From assembly GCA_942493075.1 (NCBI GenBank), contig OW818681.1, positions 5,828,001-5,892,000 on the forward strand: DNA of 64,000 bases. Reading direction: 5' to 3'. This DNA is from JBBQYD01 sp942493075 (GTDB lineage Bacteria; Verrucomicrobiota; Verrucomicrobiia; Limisphaerales; UBA8199). The notes below the pieces were generated by a model, which worked only from the letters and a program-made list of their open reading frames with translations, was not told the DNA's origin and did not search any database. The translations under genes were made by a program, and so were the position numbers. Of the stretch, positions 46,964 to 56,376 are shown piece by piece; position 1 is the first letter of the stretch; each line of letters begins with the position of its first letter.

Positions 46964-48301
46964 ATGATTCTCCGGGCACGCGTTGTTTATCCGGTTACCG
47001 GGCCAGCTATTAACGATGGCGCGGTGGTCATGGCTGGCCGCTTTATTAAGGCGGTCGGGGCCTGGAAGGACCTCAAGCAAGGTGCGCGACAGGTTCTTGA
47101 TCTGGGGGACAGTATTCTCTTGCCCGGGCTGGTGAATGCCCATTGCCATCTGGATTACACCAACATGGCGGGCCAATTGCAGCCCCCCAAGGTGTTTACC
47201 GACTGGCTCAAGCTCATCACTGAGGCAAAATCCGGCTGGGAGCGGGCCGACTATGAAGCTTCCTGGGAAACAGGCGCCCGGATGTTGGTGAACACAGGCA
47301 CGGGAACTGTTGCAGACATCGAAGCGGTGCCTGAGCTGTTGCCGCTGGCCTGGGAGGCGACACCATTGCGGGTCTTTTCGTTTCTCGAAATGATCGGCAT
47401 CACCCAGCGCCGACCCGCCGCCCAAATTCTTGATCAGGCTATCCGCAAGGTTCATTCCTTGCCAGGAGGCGCACGGAGCGCGGGTCTTTCTCCTCATGCG
47501 CCTTATTCAACATTACCCGCATTACTCCGGCTGACCAGCCGCGCTACGCTTCGCCACCGTCTATGGGTGTGCATCCACGTGGCGGAGTCCACGCTTGAGT
47601 TCGAAATGTTCCAGAATGCCACCGGGTCGATGTATGAATGGCTCCAGCACAGCACCCGAGATATGTCGGACTGCGGCCTGGGATCGCCAGTCCAGCATTT
47701 GAATCGGTGCGGGTTGCTGGGCAAACGGGTGCTGGCTGCCCACGTGAATTACTTGGGGAAAGGGGATGCGGAGTTGCTTGGAGAATCAGGCACTCATGTG
47801 GTGCATTGCCCCCGGAGCCACTACTATTTCGGCCACCAGGAGTTCCCGCTGCGCCAGTTGCGCCGTGCTGGCGTCAACATTTGCCTGGGCACCGACAGTC
47901 TGGCCAGCGTGTATAAGACGCGCCGGGAGAAGGTGGAGTTGAACTTGTTCGATGAAATGCGAGTGCTCGCCAAGGCCCACTCTTACTTGCGACCGGAAAC
48001 GATCCTGGAAATGGCTACGGTAAACGGTGCCAGGGCTTTGGGACTTGCCCGAAAGACAGGCGAGCTGGGCCAGGGTGCTTTCGCGGATGTCATTGCCATC
48101 CCATACGTGGGTCCCGCACGTGGAGCCGCTGCGGCTGTTCTCGCGCATAAGGGGCCGGTCTTTGGCAGCCTGATCGGCGGACGCTGGGCTGTGCCGCCGG
48201 GCGGCCCCGGCACGGCGGTGCGCTCACGGTGGCCTGCTGACCCGCAAGAACTTCGTTCTCCTGCCATGCCGGGAGGCCGGCGAATCCACCCCTCCTCATG
48301 A
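46964..48301 (+). CDS. Amidohydrolase/deaminase, possibly aminofutalosine deaminase-like
   Basis: About 445 residues of the cytosine-deaminase-like metal-dependent hydrolase family. Visible are the H-x-H metal site (V-N-A-H-C-H-L-D), H-V-A-E-S, A-H-V-N-Y-L and the aspartate in L-G-T-D-S-L-A-S. The ATG at 46964 has a G-rich ribosome site; the frame opens at 46910. Its stop overlaps the bioF start (ATGA), so it is translationally coupled to biotin genes. Related enzymes deaminate 6-aminodeoxyfutalosine (menaquinone pathway) or adenosine derivatives; the true substrate is open. Confidence 0.8.
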   Translation: MILRARVVYPVTGPAINDGAVVMAGRFIKAVGAWKDLKQGARQVLDLGDSILLPGLVNAHCHLDYTNMAGQLQPPKVFTDWLKLITEAKSGWERADYEASWETGARMLVNTGTGTVADIEAVPELLPLAWEATPLRVFSFLEMIGITQRRPAAQILDQAIRKVHSLPGGARSAGLSPHAPYSTLPALLRLTSRATLRHRLWVCIHVAESTLEFEMFQNATGSMYEWLQHSTRDMSDCGLGSPVQHLNRCGLLGKRVLAAHVNYLGKGDAELLGESGTHVVHCPRSHYYFGHQEFPLRQLRRAGVNICLGTDSLASVYKTRREKVELNLFDEMRVLAKAHSYLRPETILEMATVNGARALGLARKTGELGQGAFADVIAIPYVGPARGAAAAVLAHKGPVFGSLIGGRWAVPPGGPGTAVRSRWPADPQELRSPAMPGGRRIHPSS

Positions 48302-49494
48302 ACGCCTTCGACACAGAGATGGCGCGTCGATTGGCTGAGATTCAGCTTTCCGGCCTTCGCCGGGAACTGCGCCGAATAGATTCGCCCCAAACCACCCACG
48401 TACGATTGGGCGGACGCGAGCTGCTGAATTTCTCATCAAACGATTACCTGGGTTTGGCCAATCATCCGCGGTTGCTTGAGGCCGTGCGCGAGGCAACGCA
48501 ACAGTACGGAGCTGGGTCAGGTGCTTCGCGTCTCGTTTGTGGCTCGCTCGCGCCCCACCATGAGCTGGAAGAAGCGTTGGCGCATTTCAAAGGAGCAGCG
48601 GCAAGCCTTGTCTTTTCCACCGGTTACGCAGCGGCACTGGGAAGCATCGCCGCGCTCGCTGGGCGGGGCGATATCGTCATTATCGATAAGCTCAGTCACG
48701 CCTGCATTGTGGATGGCGCGCGGCTCTCGGGCGCTACTCTGCGCGTGTTCGCTCATAATGACCTTAATGATCTTGAGAAGATCCTGAAATGGGCGGATCT
48801 GCGCCGTGGTGAAGGGAACATTCTCATAGTGACAGAGTCCGTGTTCAGCATGGACGGGGATCAAGCGCCATTGCGTGAGATCGTCCAGCTTAAGGAGAAG
48901 TATGGCGCCTGGCTGATGGTCGATGAGGCCCACGGCACCGGTGTGCTCGGTCCGAATCGGCGGGGTCTTGCCGAACTACTCGGCGTATCCGATCAAATCG
49001 AAGTGCAAATGGGCACACTCGGCAAGGCATTGGGTGCGTCCGGAGGTTATATCTGCGGATCACGGGGACTGGTTGATTTGCTGGTGAACCGCGCTCGCTC
49101 CTTCATTTTTTCGACAGCTCCGGTTCCAGCGGCTGCCGCTGCGGCCCGTGCCGGTGTCGAACTGGTGCAATCCACCGAGGGGGCCGAACTCAACAGGCGG
49201 CTTTGGGAAAACATTGAGACGTCGCGCCGCCTTCATCGCGGTCTTGCACAGGCGCCTGCCGGGGCGATTATGCCTCTGATCATTGGGTCAGAGTTGGAGG
49301 CCACCCGGGTAGCCAATGCGCTGCGCGAAATGGGCGTGTTGGTGCCGGCTATCCGTTTCCCAACGGTCGCACGTGGCGCTGCAAGGCTGCGGGTCACAGT
49401 GACCGCTACGCATGAAGACTCCGATTTAGCAATGCTCGCCGACGTCCTTGGTAAATGCGGCTTGAATGAGACTGCCGCCCCAGCGGCCAATTGA
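48298..49494 (+). CDS. bioF: 8-amino-7-oxononanoate synthase
   Basis: A 398-residue PLP enzyme that joins pimeloyl-CoA/ACP and alanine in biotin synthesis. Family blocks are F-S-S-N-D-Y-L-G-L-A, G-S-G-A-S-R-L-V-C-G, V-D-E-A-H-G-T-G and the PLP lysine in G-T-L-G-K-A-L-G-A. The closely related glycine C-acetyltransferase is less likely because bioA follows at once. It overlaps the amidohydrolase gene by 4 nt. Confidence 0.92.
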   Translation: MNAFDTEMARRLAEIQLSGLRRELRRIDSPQTTHVRLGGRELLNFSSNDYLGLANHPRLLEAVREATQQYGAGSGASRLVCGSLAPHHELEEALAHFKGAAASLVFSTGYAAALGSIAALAGRGDIVIIDKLSHACIVDGARLSGATLRVFAHNDLNDLEKILKWADLRRGEGNILIVTESVFSMDGDQAPLREIVQLKEKYGAWLMVDEAHGTGVLGPNRRGLAELLGVSDQIEVQMGTLGKALGASGGYICGSRGLVDLLVNRARSFIFSTAPVPAAAAAARAGVELVQSTEGAELNRRLWENIETSRRLHRGLAQAPAGAIMPLIIGSELEATRVANALREMGVLVPAIRFPTVARGAARLRVTVTATHEDSDLAMLADVLGKCGLNETAAPAAN

Positions 49495-49502
49495 GGTTTT
49501 CC

Positions 49503-50966
49503 ATGCACAAAGCAGCCCAACTCGATCACGCTTACGTTTGGCATCCGTTTACCCAAATGCGCGATTGGCTAAAGCGCGAGCCGATCGTTATCGCATCTGG
49601 CGAAGGTGCCGTGCTGCGAGATGTGAATGGGCACGAGTACATCGATGCGAATGCCTCGATCTGGACCAACCTGCATGGTCACAATCATCCGGCGCTCAAT
49701 GCAGGAATTACCCGGCAGCTTGGGAAAGTGGCTCACAGTTCCGCATTAGGATTTGCCAACATACCGGCTTCCTTTCTCGCGGAGGCGCTGATCACCTTGG
49801 CCAATGCGCCTACAAGCGCTGCTCCTGTGAAAAAGTGGCAAGGCAAATCATGGCTGCCGAGCAATGCGCCGCTGACGAAGGTTTTTTATAGCGATAACGG
49901 TTCGACCGCGACCGAGGCTGGGCTGAAGATGGCCTACGAATTTACCCGGCGTGTGAAGGGCGACCCACAGCCGCGATTCTTATCCCTGGGCGGCGCTTAT
50001 CATGGCGACACAGTGGGCGCGGTCTCCTTAGGACACATCGACCTGTTCCACAAGGCATATGGAGGGCTCCTGTTCGCAAGCGATCAGGTGCGTCCGCCCG
50101 CGTGCTACCGTTGTCCATGCAATCGTGCTGAACCCGCTCGCGCCGATGCTCGCGTGAGCCGAAAATGCAATTGGGAATGCATCGGCTGGGTGGAGGAAAA
50201 GTTCGCCGAACGCAAACGATCCGGCAAATCCTACGCCGGTTTCATTTTCGAACCTCTGATGCAAGGTGCCGCCGGCCTGATCCCGCAGCCACCAGGCTGG
50301 CTGCGACGCGCCGCTGAAATCGCACGCGGTCATGGCGCGTTGTTAATGGCCGATGAAGTCATGACGGGATTCGGGCGCACAGGCATCAACGAGGTGTGGC
50401 CGGCATCACCATTCGCGTGTCATCACGAAGGCGTGCAGCCCGACCTAATGTTCCTGGCCAAAGGTTTGACAGGCGGCTACGTGCCGATGGCGGCGACCCT
50501 TGCCACCAATGCTGTCTTTGAGGCGTTTTTGGGTGATTACGAGGAATTCAAAACCTTCTTCCACGGCCACAGCTACACAGGCAACCAGGTGGGTGCCGCC
50601 GCAGGATTGGCCAGCCTGAAAATACTGACCAGCAAAGGCAGCTTGAATCAGCGCTGGAAATTGCAGCAGCTACTAACGTCTGAGCTCGCGGGGCTTTGGC
50701 AGTTTTCGCATGCGGGTGATATTCGCCAAACCGGCCTCGTCGCAGGCATAGAGCTCGTGAAAAATTGGACGAAGCGCGAGGCATTCGATCCACGCGAGCG
50801 GGTTGGCATGCGGGTGTGCGAGGCGATGCTCAAGCGTGGCGTGCTTACGCGCCCTGTAGGCGATGTCATTGTGCTGATGCCCATCTACTGCACCACGCTG
50901 GCCCAATTGCGCCGGATCATCTCCGTGTTAGGCGAGGCCATCGAAGAAGTGCTTGGGGGACGCTGA
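49503..50966 (+). CDS. bioA: Adenosylmethionine-8-amino-7-oxononanoate transaminase
   Basis: About 487 residues, a PLP aminotransferase converting KAPA to DAPA in biotin synthesis. It shows A-Y-V-W-H-P-F-T-Q-M at the start, A-D-E-V-M-T-G-F-G-R-T-G and the PLP lysine in F-L-A-K-G-L-T-G-G-Y. A Cys-rich insertion near residue 200 (C-Y-R-C-P-C, C-N-W-E-C) is unusual. The ATG at 49503 has TGAGG upstream; a TTG at 49491 overlapping the bioF stop is also possible. Confidence 0.92.
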   Translation: MHKAAQLDHAYVWHPFTQMRDWLKREPIVIASGEGAVLRDVNGHEYIDANASIWTNLHGHNHPALNAGITRQLGKVAHSSALGFANIPASFLAEALITLANAPTSAAPVKKWQGKSWLPSNAPLTKVFYSDNGSTATEAGLKMAYEFTRRVKGDPQPRFLSLGGAYHGDTVGAVSLGHIDLFHKAYGGLLFASDQVRPPACYRCPCNRAEPARADARVSRKCNWECIGWVEEKFAERKRSGKSYAGFIFEPLMQGAAGLIPQPPGWLRRAAEIARGHGALLMADEVMTGFGRTGINEVWPASPFACHHEGVQPDLMFLAKGLTGGYVPMAATLATNAVFEAFLGDYEEFKTFFHGHSYTGNQVGAAAGLASLKILTSKGSLNQRWKLQQLLTSELAGLWQFSHAGDIRQTGLVAGIELVKNWTKREAFDPRERVGMRVCEAMLKRGVLTRPVGDVIVLMPIYCTTLAQLRRIISVLGEAIEEVLGGR

Positions 50967-50968
50967 GT

Positions 50969-52708
50969 TCAGTGGCCTGGCTGGTGCTCCTGGATGTATT
51001 CCTGCTTGAGCCCGAGTGCTTCGGGCGCGTGCAGGACCAGCATTTTCATCCTCACATCCGAGGGCACTTCCCTACGGGTTAAATTCGACACCACCACCAT
51101 CAACCCAATCGCAACAGGCACAGCCCAGATCGCCGGTTGTTCGCAGATGATCCGCAAGAGGGGGTGCGCCACCCAGAACGCGCTGAGGTCGATCCATTTC
51201 AAGTCGCTGAAACTCGTCAGTGAGATCGCCCCTACCGCCAGGCAGCCACCGGCGAGCATGCCTGTTGCGGCGCCTCTCATAGTCATTCCGCGCCACCAGG
51301 TGCTCATAAACAGCAGTGGAAAGTAGCTGGCGGCAGCTATTGCAAACGCCTGGCCCACCATGAAATTGATCTGCAACGGTTCCACCTGCATCCCGCCGAG
51401 CATCGCTCCAGCGCCCAAAATCACAGCACACCAGCGGAACATACGCATGCGTTGTTCGGGTGTGGAGGCTGGCCGGAGCATCCGTCCATATACATCATGC
51501 GCCAGGGCGCCTGTCATCGAAACCAGGAGGCCGCTGAACGTGCTCATGAAGGCCGCAAATGCTCCCGCGCACGTGATGCCGCTCAGAATTGACCCCCATG
51601 GCGCGTAGCGTTCATTCAAGATACGCGGCAGTTCCAAAACAATCTTATCGGTGCCTTTGGCCCCAGCCGCCGCATAAAGCTCCGGCATCAAGTTCCGGCC
51701 CATCGCCCCGAATACCGGAGGAAACACATAGAAGATACCGATCAGGATCATCACCCACATCGTGGTTCGCTTGGCGGCCACACCGTTTGGATTCGTGTAA
51801 AAGCGCACGAGAATGTGAGGCAATCCCGCGGTGCCGCAAACCAGCGCAATGATCAACGAATAGGTGTAAATCATAGAATAGAGGCGCGTCTGTTCCGGCC
51901 CAAGCTGCGCAGCTTTTGCTGCTTTCGTTGTCAGCGGACCGAACGGAGATACCCAGGCCGCATCCGATGGCGCCTTATCCGGAAGTGGCTTGCGCAGCTC
52001 CGTTGAGGGTGAAATTCCAGCGGCCGGTTGAGTGATCGATGGCGTCCCCGGCATGGAGGCGCCATTCACGCCGACCTGCGTTCCGTAATGGCCGTAGATC
52101 GCCATCAAAACGAAGATGGGAACCGAAATCGCGAACATCTTCGCCCAATACTGAAAAGCTTGAACGAGCGTGATGCCTTTCATTCCACCCAGGGCGACGT
52201 TCAATGTAATCACCGCGCCCACGACGACAACGCCTGCCCAGTAAGGGAGCCCGGGAAAGATGTAGGCCAGCGTTGTGCCCGCCCCTTTCATCTGCGGCAT
52301 CGTGTAGAAGAATCCAATGAACAACACGAAGATCACCGCAATCTTGCGGAACAGCGGTGAGTCGTAGCGGCCCTCGGCGAAATCCGGAATGGTATAGGCT
52401 CCGAACCGTCTCAATGGCCCGGCTATGAACAGTAGCAGAAACAAATACCCGCAAGCATAACAGACCGGATACCACAAGGCATCGTAGCCGGAGCTCATGA
52501 CCATGCCGGCAATGCCCATGAAAGAAGCCGCGCTAAGATATTCGCCTGAAATGGCTGAGGCATTCCAACCGACGCTTACCGAACGGCCTGCCACAAAAAA
52601 ATCTTGAGCGGTTCGGGACTTCCGAGCTGCGGCGAAACCCATCCAGATCGTCGCCGCCACCGTAACCAGGCTGAATCCGAGGATATAAGGATCGACTTGC
52701 ATAGGCAT
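50969..52708 (-). CDS. actP: Sodium:solute symporter, acetate permease (ActP)-like
   Basis: A 579-residue integral membrane protein with about 13 segments of the SSS family. Motifs fit the ActP branch: F-F-V-A-G-R-S-V-S-V-G-W-N-A-S-A-I-S-G-E-Y-L and G-T-D-K-I-V-L-E-L-P. A long loop of about 90 residues in the middle (Pro/Thr-rich) is notable. The ATG overlaps the stop of the DUF485 gene (TAATG), matching the yjcH-actP pair. Acetate or another monocarboxylate is the likely substrate. Confidence 0.85.
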   Translation of the reverse strand: MPMQVDPYILGFSLVTVAATIWMGFAAARKSRTAQDFFVAGRSVSVGWNASAISGEYLSAASFMGIAGMVMSSGYDALWYPVCYACGYLFLLLFIAGPLRRFGAYTIPDFAEGRYDSPLFRKIAVIFVLFIGFFYTMPQMKGAGTTLAYIFPGLPYWAGVVVVGAVITLNVALGGMKGITLVQAFQYWAKMFAISVPIFVLMAIYGHYGTQVGVNGASMPGTPSITQPAAGISPSTELRKPLPDKAPSDAAWVSPFGPLTTKAAKAAQLGPEQTRLYSMIYTYSLIIALVCGTAGLPHILVRFYTNPNGVAAKRTTMWVMILIGIFYVFPPVFGAMGRNLMPELYAAAGAKGTDKIVLELPRILNERYAPWGSILSGITCAGAFAAFMSTFSGLLVSMTGALAHDVYGRMLRPASTPEQRMRMFRWCAVILGAGAMLGGMQVEPLQINFMVGQAFAIAAASYFPLLFMSTWWRGMTMRGAATGMLAGGCLAVGAISLTSFSDLKWIDLSAFWVAHPLLRIICEQPAIWAVPVAIGLMVVVSNLTRREVPSDVRMKMLVLHAPEALGLKQEYIQEHQPGH

Positions 52709-53064
52709 TATTGAGGGGCTTGGGCCGGGCGCGTGGCGGTGGGTGTGGGCGTCATTGCATTTCTTGGGACCACGCCTTCTACTTCCCGGGCTTCTTGTTC
52801 CTCAAGCTGCAGCGACCGGCGGATGAACACGAACGCAATAACCCAGACGGCAGGGAAGAACCCGATCCCGAGGATGAGCCACGATAAAGTGAAGCCAAAA
52901 ACGCGCTGGCTCATGAACTCCGGCCAGAAGAAGTTTGCGGCTGGCAAACCGAGCAAAGCGACTAGGAACGCGGCTGCGCAGGCAATGGAAAGCCTAAGCT
53001 GTTTGCGCATCAGCGATTGCAGGAATGCCTCGCTATGTATATCCAATTTGTCCGGGGTAAGCAT
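52708..53064 (-). CDS. DUF485 (YjcH-like) membrane protein
   Basis: A 118-residue protein with two hydrophobic segments (A-A-A-F-L-V-A-L-L-G-L-P and W-L-I-L-G-I-G-F-F-P-A-V-W-V-I-A-F-V-F). Such genes accompany ActP-type SSS transporters and are thought to assist them. It is translationally coupled to the symporter. Confidence 0.85.
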   Translation of the reverse strand: MLTPDKLDIHSEAFLQSLMRKQLRLSIACAAAFLVALLGLPAANFFWPEFMSQRVFGFTLSWLILGIGFFPAVWVIAFVFIRRSLQLEEQEAREVEGVVPRNAMTPTPTATRPAQAPQ

Positions 53065-53331
53065 TGCTCTTATTCATACCATAAGCGCGAATGCTTGCAA
53101 CCGCGTCTGTGTGTATCGCAGTCGTCTCGACTGCGAGTGCGCGCACCGTCCCGCTGCGCTTTGGTTATTCTTCGCTATTGGGGTTGGGCAATTTGCTATG
53201 GCTACCTGGGAGCCAGAAATGAAGTCTGGCTGAAGTGTTCGCTACGATCATTGCCATCCTGCGAGAAAGCGGCGCTTCGCAAGCCTTAGCGCTTTCGGAG
53301 GACGCCTTATCGATACGTTTGGATCGGAAAA

Positions 53332-53391
53332 GGGGTCGGTCCTAGAATTGTGACACGATGTTATTAATGTCATTTTTCTAGGACTGACCCC
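53332..53391. repeat. 16-bp inverted repeat with GGGGTC ends
   Basis: Arms 53332-53347 and 53376-53391 pair over 16 nt with one mismatch around a 28-nt A/T-rich spacer. The ends GGGGTC...GACCCC look like REP-type or mini-transposon ends. The gap 53065-53434 holds no other recognisable feature. Confidence 0.65.
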
Positions 53392-53434
53392 GTTCGAGTG
53401 ACCCCGCTCGAGAAACACGGGCCAGTGCGGCAGC

Positions 53435-54214
53435 CTACAGTCCGATCTTCTCAAAGATCGCCTCGGAAATGCGGCGGGCTTCTTTGCCGCTCGCGTTGGG
53501 GCCTGATATGCGCGTGGCGAACGTAATGACACGATCTCCGCGCTTTACAAACCCAACAAACCAGCCCAGATCCGTGCCTGTGCCGGTCTTACCGTAGAGG
53601 ATGCGTCCGTCTTTCTCGGAAAGCTCCATCATCTTCTTCACCGTACGCTGGGATTCTGGCGAGACAGGTAACGACTCGGACCAGAGACGTTGTAGAAACA
53701 CGATTTGCTCACCGGCAGAGATTCTTAAGGAGGATTGGAGCCAGAAGTTGGTGAGCCCGCCGCTGATATCCATGTTTCCGTAGGTGAGCTTTCTTACAAA
53801 GTCCCGCTCTCGCTCAGCGCCGATGCGCCGAGCCAACTCCTGATAATACCAGACTACCGAGTTCTGAAAAGCGCTTTGCAAGGTATGATCGCGGTTCCAA
53901 GCGGCAACGCTTCGGTTAACTTTATCCCATGGCAGCGGGAATTCCGGACCGGAGGCAACACCGGTTTCAAGCGCAAGCAACGTATGAGGGATTTTGAAAG
54001 TGGAACAGGGGCTGATGCGTTCCGCGCAATTGGTCGCATTGTAGCGCATTTGAAGCCCGGTTTGTGAATCGTGCATCACAAAGCAGCCTTCCCAAACGCC
54101 GAAAAGTTCAGTGATCTCGTTCGTGGAAAGGGCGGCGCCTCTGGCTGAAGCCATCATCAAACCGAGCCCAAAGATAACCGATAAAAAGCGCAGCACAAAC
54201 ATGGCCGCTAACAT
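53435..54214 (-). CDS. Class D (OXA-type) beta-lactamase
   Basis: A 259-residue exported serine enzyme with a signal peptide (hydrophobic residues about 5-25). All class D landmarks are visible: S71-T-F-K74 with the carbamylatable lysine, S119-V-V, Y145-G-N and K209-T-G. It should hydrolyse penicillins after export to the periplasm. It shares a strand with the DUF485-SSS pair but is 370 nt away; no regulator is adjacent. Chromosomal environmental OXA-type genes are common, and nothing here marks it as recently acquired. Confidence 0.9.
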   Translation of the reverse strand: MLAAMFVLRFLSVIFGLGLMMASARGAALSTNEITELFGVWEGCFVMHDSQTGLQMRYNATNCAERISPCSTFKIPHTLLALETGVASGPEFPLPWDKVNRSVAAWNRDHTLQSAFQNSVVWYYQELARRIGAERERDFVRKLTYGNMDISGGLTNFWLQSSLRISAGEQIVFLQRLWSESLPVSPESQRTVKKMMELSEKDGRILYGKTGTGTDLGWFVGFVKRGDRVITFATRISGPNASGKEARRISEAIFEKIGL

Positions 54215-54280
54215 TGCTCAATGAGCGTAAAAAGTCACGCGCTGTAGTAACCGATTCGTGAGCCGTAAAGATGTGCATTG

Positions 54281-54373
54281 CACTTCAGTACTGTTGGGTA
54301 GCAAGGCAGCCCAACAAAAACACTTCCTGGTTCTTTAGATCGTGATTCCCAACAGTACGGATTCCGCGAAGTG
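54281..54373. repeat. MITE-like inverted repeat element, copy 2
   Basis: GTACTGTTGGG (54288-54298) and its complement (54348-54358), bounded by CACTTC/GAAGTG. Its reverse complement matches the start of the element at 46114, including ACTTCGC-x-GAATCC-x-TACTGTTGG. Confidence 0.65.
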
Positions 54374-54501
54374 CGTCATCTCTCTTTTTTGTTTCACTCA
54401 CTCTGAACGAGAGTGCACCGGGACGGTGCGCGCCCAGCACGGCAGTGCTGAGAGCCCCCATGGTGAAGTGAAGACCTCCGGTCAAGTCGCCGATTAGAGT
54501 T

Positions 54502-54599
54502 GCACCCCGGAACCGGGGTGCCAGAACATTCGATCATGGGATCCACCTTCTACAGTCTTCGATAACCCTCATGGTTCTGGCACCCCGTCCCCGGGGTGC
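54502..54599. repeat. Inverted pair of CACCCCGG palindromes
   Basis: Two units, at 54502-54526 and 54574-54599, each contain a short palindrome (GCACCCCGG/CCGGGGTGC) plus CAGAAC or GTTCTG, and are inverted relative to each other. The gap 54215-54925 holds these repeats, the element at 54281 and a terminator, but no gene. Confidence 0.6.
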
Positions 54600-54851
54600 T
54601 GAGGCGAGCGTCTGTTAACCGGAGGTCTCCGCTACGCTACGACGCTCAGGGGACTACTCTCTGCCAAGCCTTCGGCTTGGACTGGAGTTTGGCTTCCAAC
54701 TAGATGGACTTACTGCAGGGTTGATTTTTTCTTGATGTATCTAGGTATATGACTAGATACTTCCCCATGCCCTATCCAACTAAAGTCCAGCTCATCCAGC
54801 GAAGGCGAGAGCGCCCTACCACTAAAGTGCCGGAGCGGGACATGTGACAGA

Positions 54852-54889
54852 TTAAAAAAAGAGAATGCGAGATATCATCCCGCATTCTC
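54852..54889 (-). terminator. Intrinsic terminator after the phosphofructokinase gene
   Basis: A 9-bp stem (54861-54869 with 54881-54889, GAGAATGCG) followed on the minus strand by TTTTTTT. It lies about 36 nt beyond the stop. Confidence 0.88.
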
Positions 54890-54925
54890 TTGTAAATCCG
54901 ATTGAACTTTTCGCTTCGGCGGCAC

Positions 54926-56200
54926 TTAGCGCGGAGCGAGCTTCTTTTCGACCTTGCTCTTCTCGAGCACGGCGTACTTCGGCAACCCGGATTCCGTCGG
55001 GAATTTGACTTCGCCTTCGATGAGTGGCCCGGCGTATTCCACAAATTTAGCATTGGGCAGGAAGCCGTCTGCTTCCACCCAATCGCGCGGGACAAAATGT
55101 TCCACGTTGGCGATGTCGCCCAGCGGCTGCAGCCCGGTTCCCCAGGCGAGAGTGCCAGAATCGGTGTGGCGGACGATTTTCACCATAAAACCACTTTGGC
55201 CGTTCACAGCCGCGCGCACTGCGGCCTCGCCACAGGCGAACGCGTTATTGGAATCGGTGAGACTTGCCATGTGCGCCGCGGCGCGTTGTGCGTAACCAAG
55301 CATGACGGTGCGGGTCTTGGTGTTCAGCTTGCCCTGGATGATTTCCTTCATCTTCTCCGCCGCACCTGCCAGGACAGGGTGGCCGAAGGAATCCAGCCGC
55401 GTTTTGTCCGCACCGATCTCTTCGCCATTCTCATCGCGGATGCCTTCACCCACCACCATGACACAATACCCGTAGCTTTGGATGGTTTCTTTAACCTTCG
55501 CCAGGATGGAGTCGATGTTGTAGCGGATCTCCGGAAGCAGAACGATGTGGGGCGGGTTGGCGGCGTTGCCACGCTTGGCGAGGACAGATCCCGCGGCAAT
55601 CCACCCGGCCGAACGGCCCATGACTTCGACGATGCAGCATGAGCCGTCATCGGTTGCCATACTGCCCACGTCCGTGCCAATTTCCAGCACGCTGGTGGCC
55701 ACGTACTTGATCACTGATCCATAGCCAGGGCAGCTATCCGTGTGCGGCAGGTCGTTATCGATGGTTTTCGGAACGCCAATAACGCGCATCTCGTAGCCGC
55801 GTTTGACGGCTTCCTCATGGATCTTGTGGGAAGTGTCCTGCGAATCGTTTCCGCCGATGTAAAAGAAATACCGAATATTATGGGCTTGGAAGACTTCGAA
55901 GAGCCGATCCATGTCCTTGGCGGCGCGTTCGGGATTCTTTTTGAAATCGATTTTATAACGGCAGGTGCCCAGAGCGGCGGCCGGAGTGTAGCGCAGGCCC
56001 TCGATGGTCTTGGCCTTTTCGTCATTAATATCGATCAACTCTTCATTGAGCACACCGAGGATGCCATTGGCTCCGCCATAGATCTCTTCAATGCATTCGT
56101 GGTGACCGGCCTCCTGAATCACTCCTGCCAGGCTGGAGTTGATGACTGAGGTCGGGCCGCCCGATTGGGCAACCAATAAGCTTCCAACTAGTTCTGCCAT
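54926..56200 (-). CDS. 6-phosphofructokinase, pyrophosphate-dependent type
   Basis: A 424-residue phosphofructokinase. The G-G-N-D motif and P-K-T-I-D-N-D-L, with Lys where ATP-dependent enzymes have Gly (P-G-T-I-D-N-D), point to the PPi-using branch, which makes the step reversible. The substrate block M-G-R-S-A-G-W and the C-terminal L-G-Y-A-Q-R are also visible. Phosphoryl-donor assignment rests on the Lys and should be tested. Confidence 0.88.
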   Translation of the reverse strand: MAELVGSLLVAQSGGPTSVINSSLAGVIQEAGHHECIEEIYGGANGILGVLNEELIDINDEKAKTIEGLRYTPAAALGTCRYKIDFKKNPERAAKDMDRLFEVFQAHNIRYFFYIGGNDSQDTSHKIHEEAVKRGYEMRVIGVPKTIDNDLPHTDSCPGYGSVIKYVATSVLEIGTDVGSMATDDGSCCIVEVMGRSAGWIAAGSVLAKRGNAANPPHIVLLPEIRYNIDSILAKVKETIQSYGYCVMVVGEGIRDENGEEIGADKTRLDSFGHPVLAGAAEKMKEIIQGKLNTKTRTVMLGYAQRAAAHMASLTDSNNAFACGEAAVRAAVNGQSGFMVKIVRHTDSGTLAWGTGLQPLGDIANVEHFVPRDWVEADGFLPNAKFVEYAGPLIEGEVKFPTESGLPKYAVLEKSKVEKKLAPR

Positions 56201-56376
56201 AATTTGTATTCCATTTGTGCGGCGCCGTGCTCGTTCAGCCGCCGCGGTTTCCCTAAAGCCCCCGCCCTTTTTAAATTAGTCCCGCACCATGCCAACGGAG
56301 CTCCAGCATGTCAAAGGGAAATCCTTGTTTTTGATTTTTGGCTGGGCACTTATCTGGTTTCGCGGTTCACTGGGGC

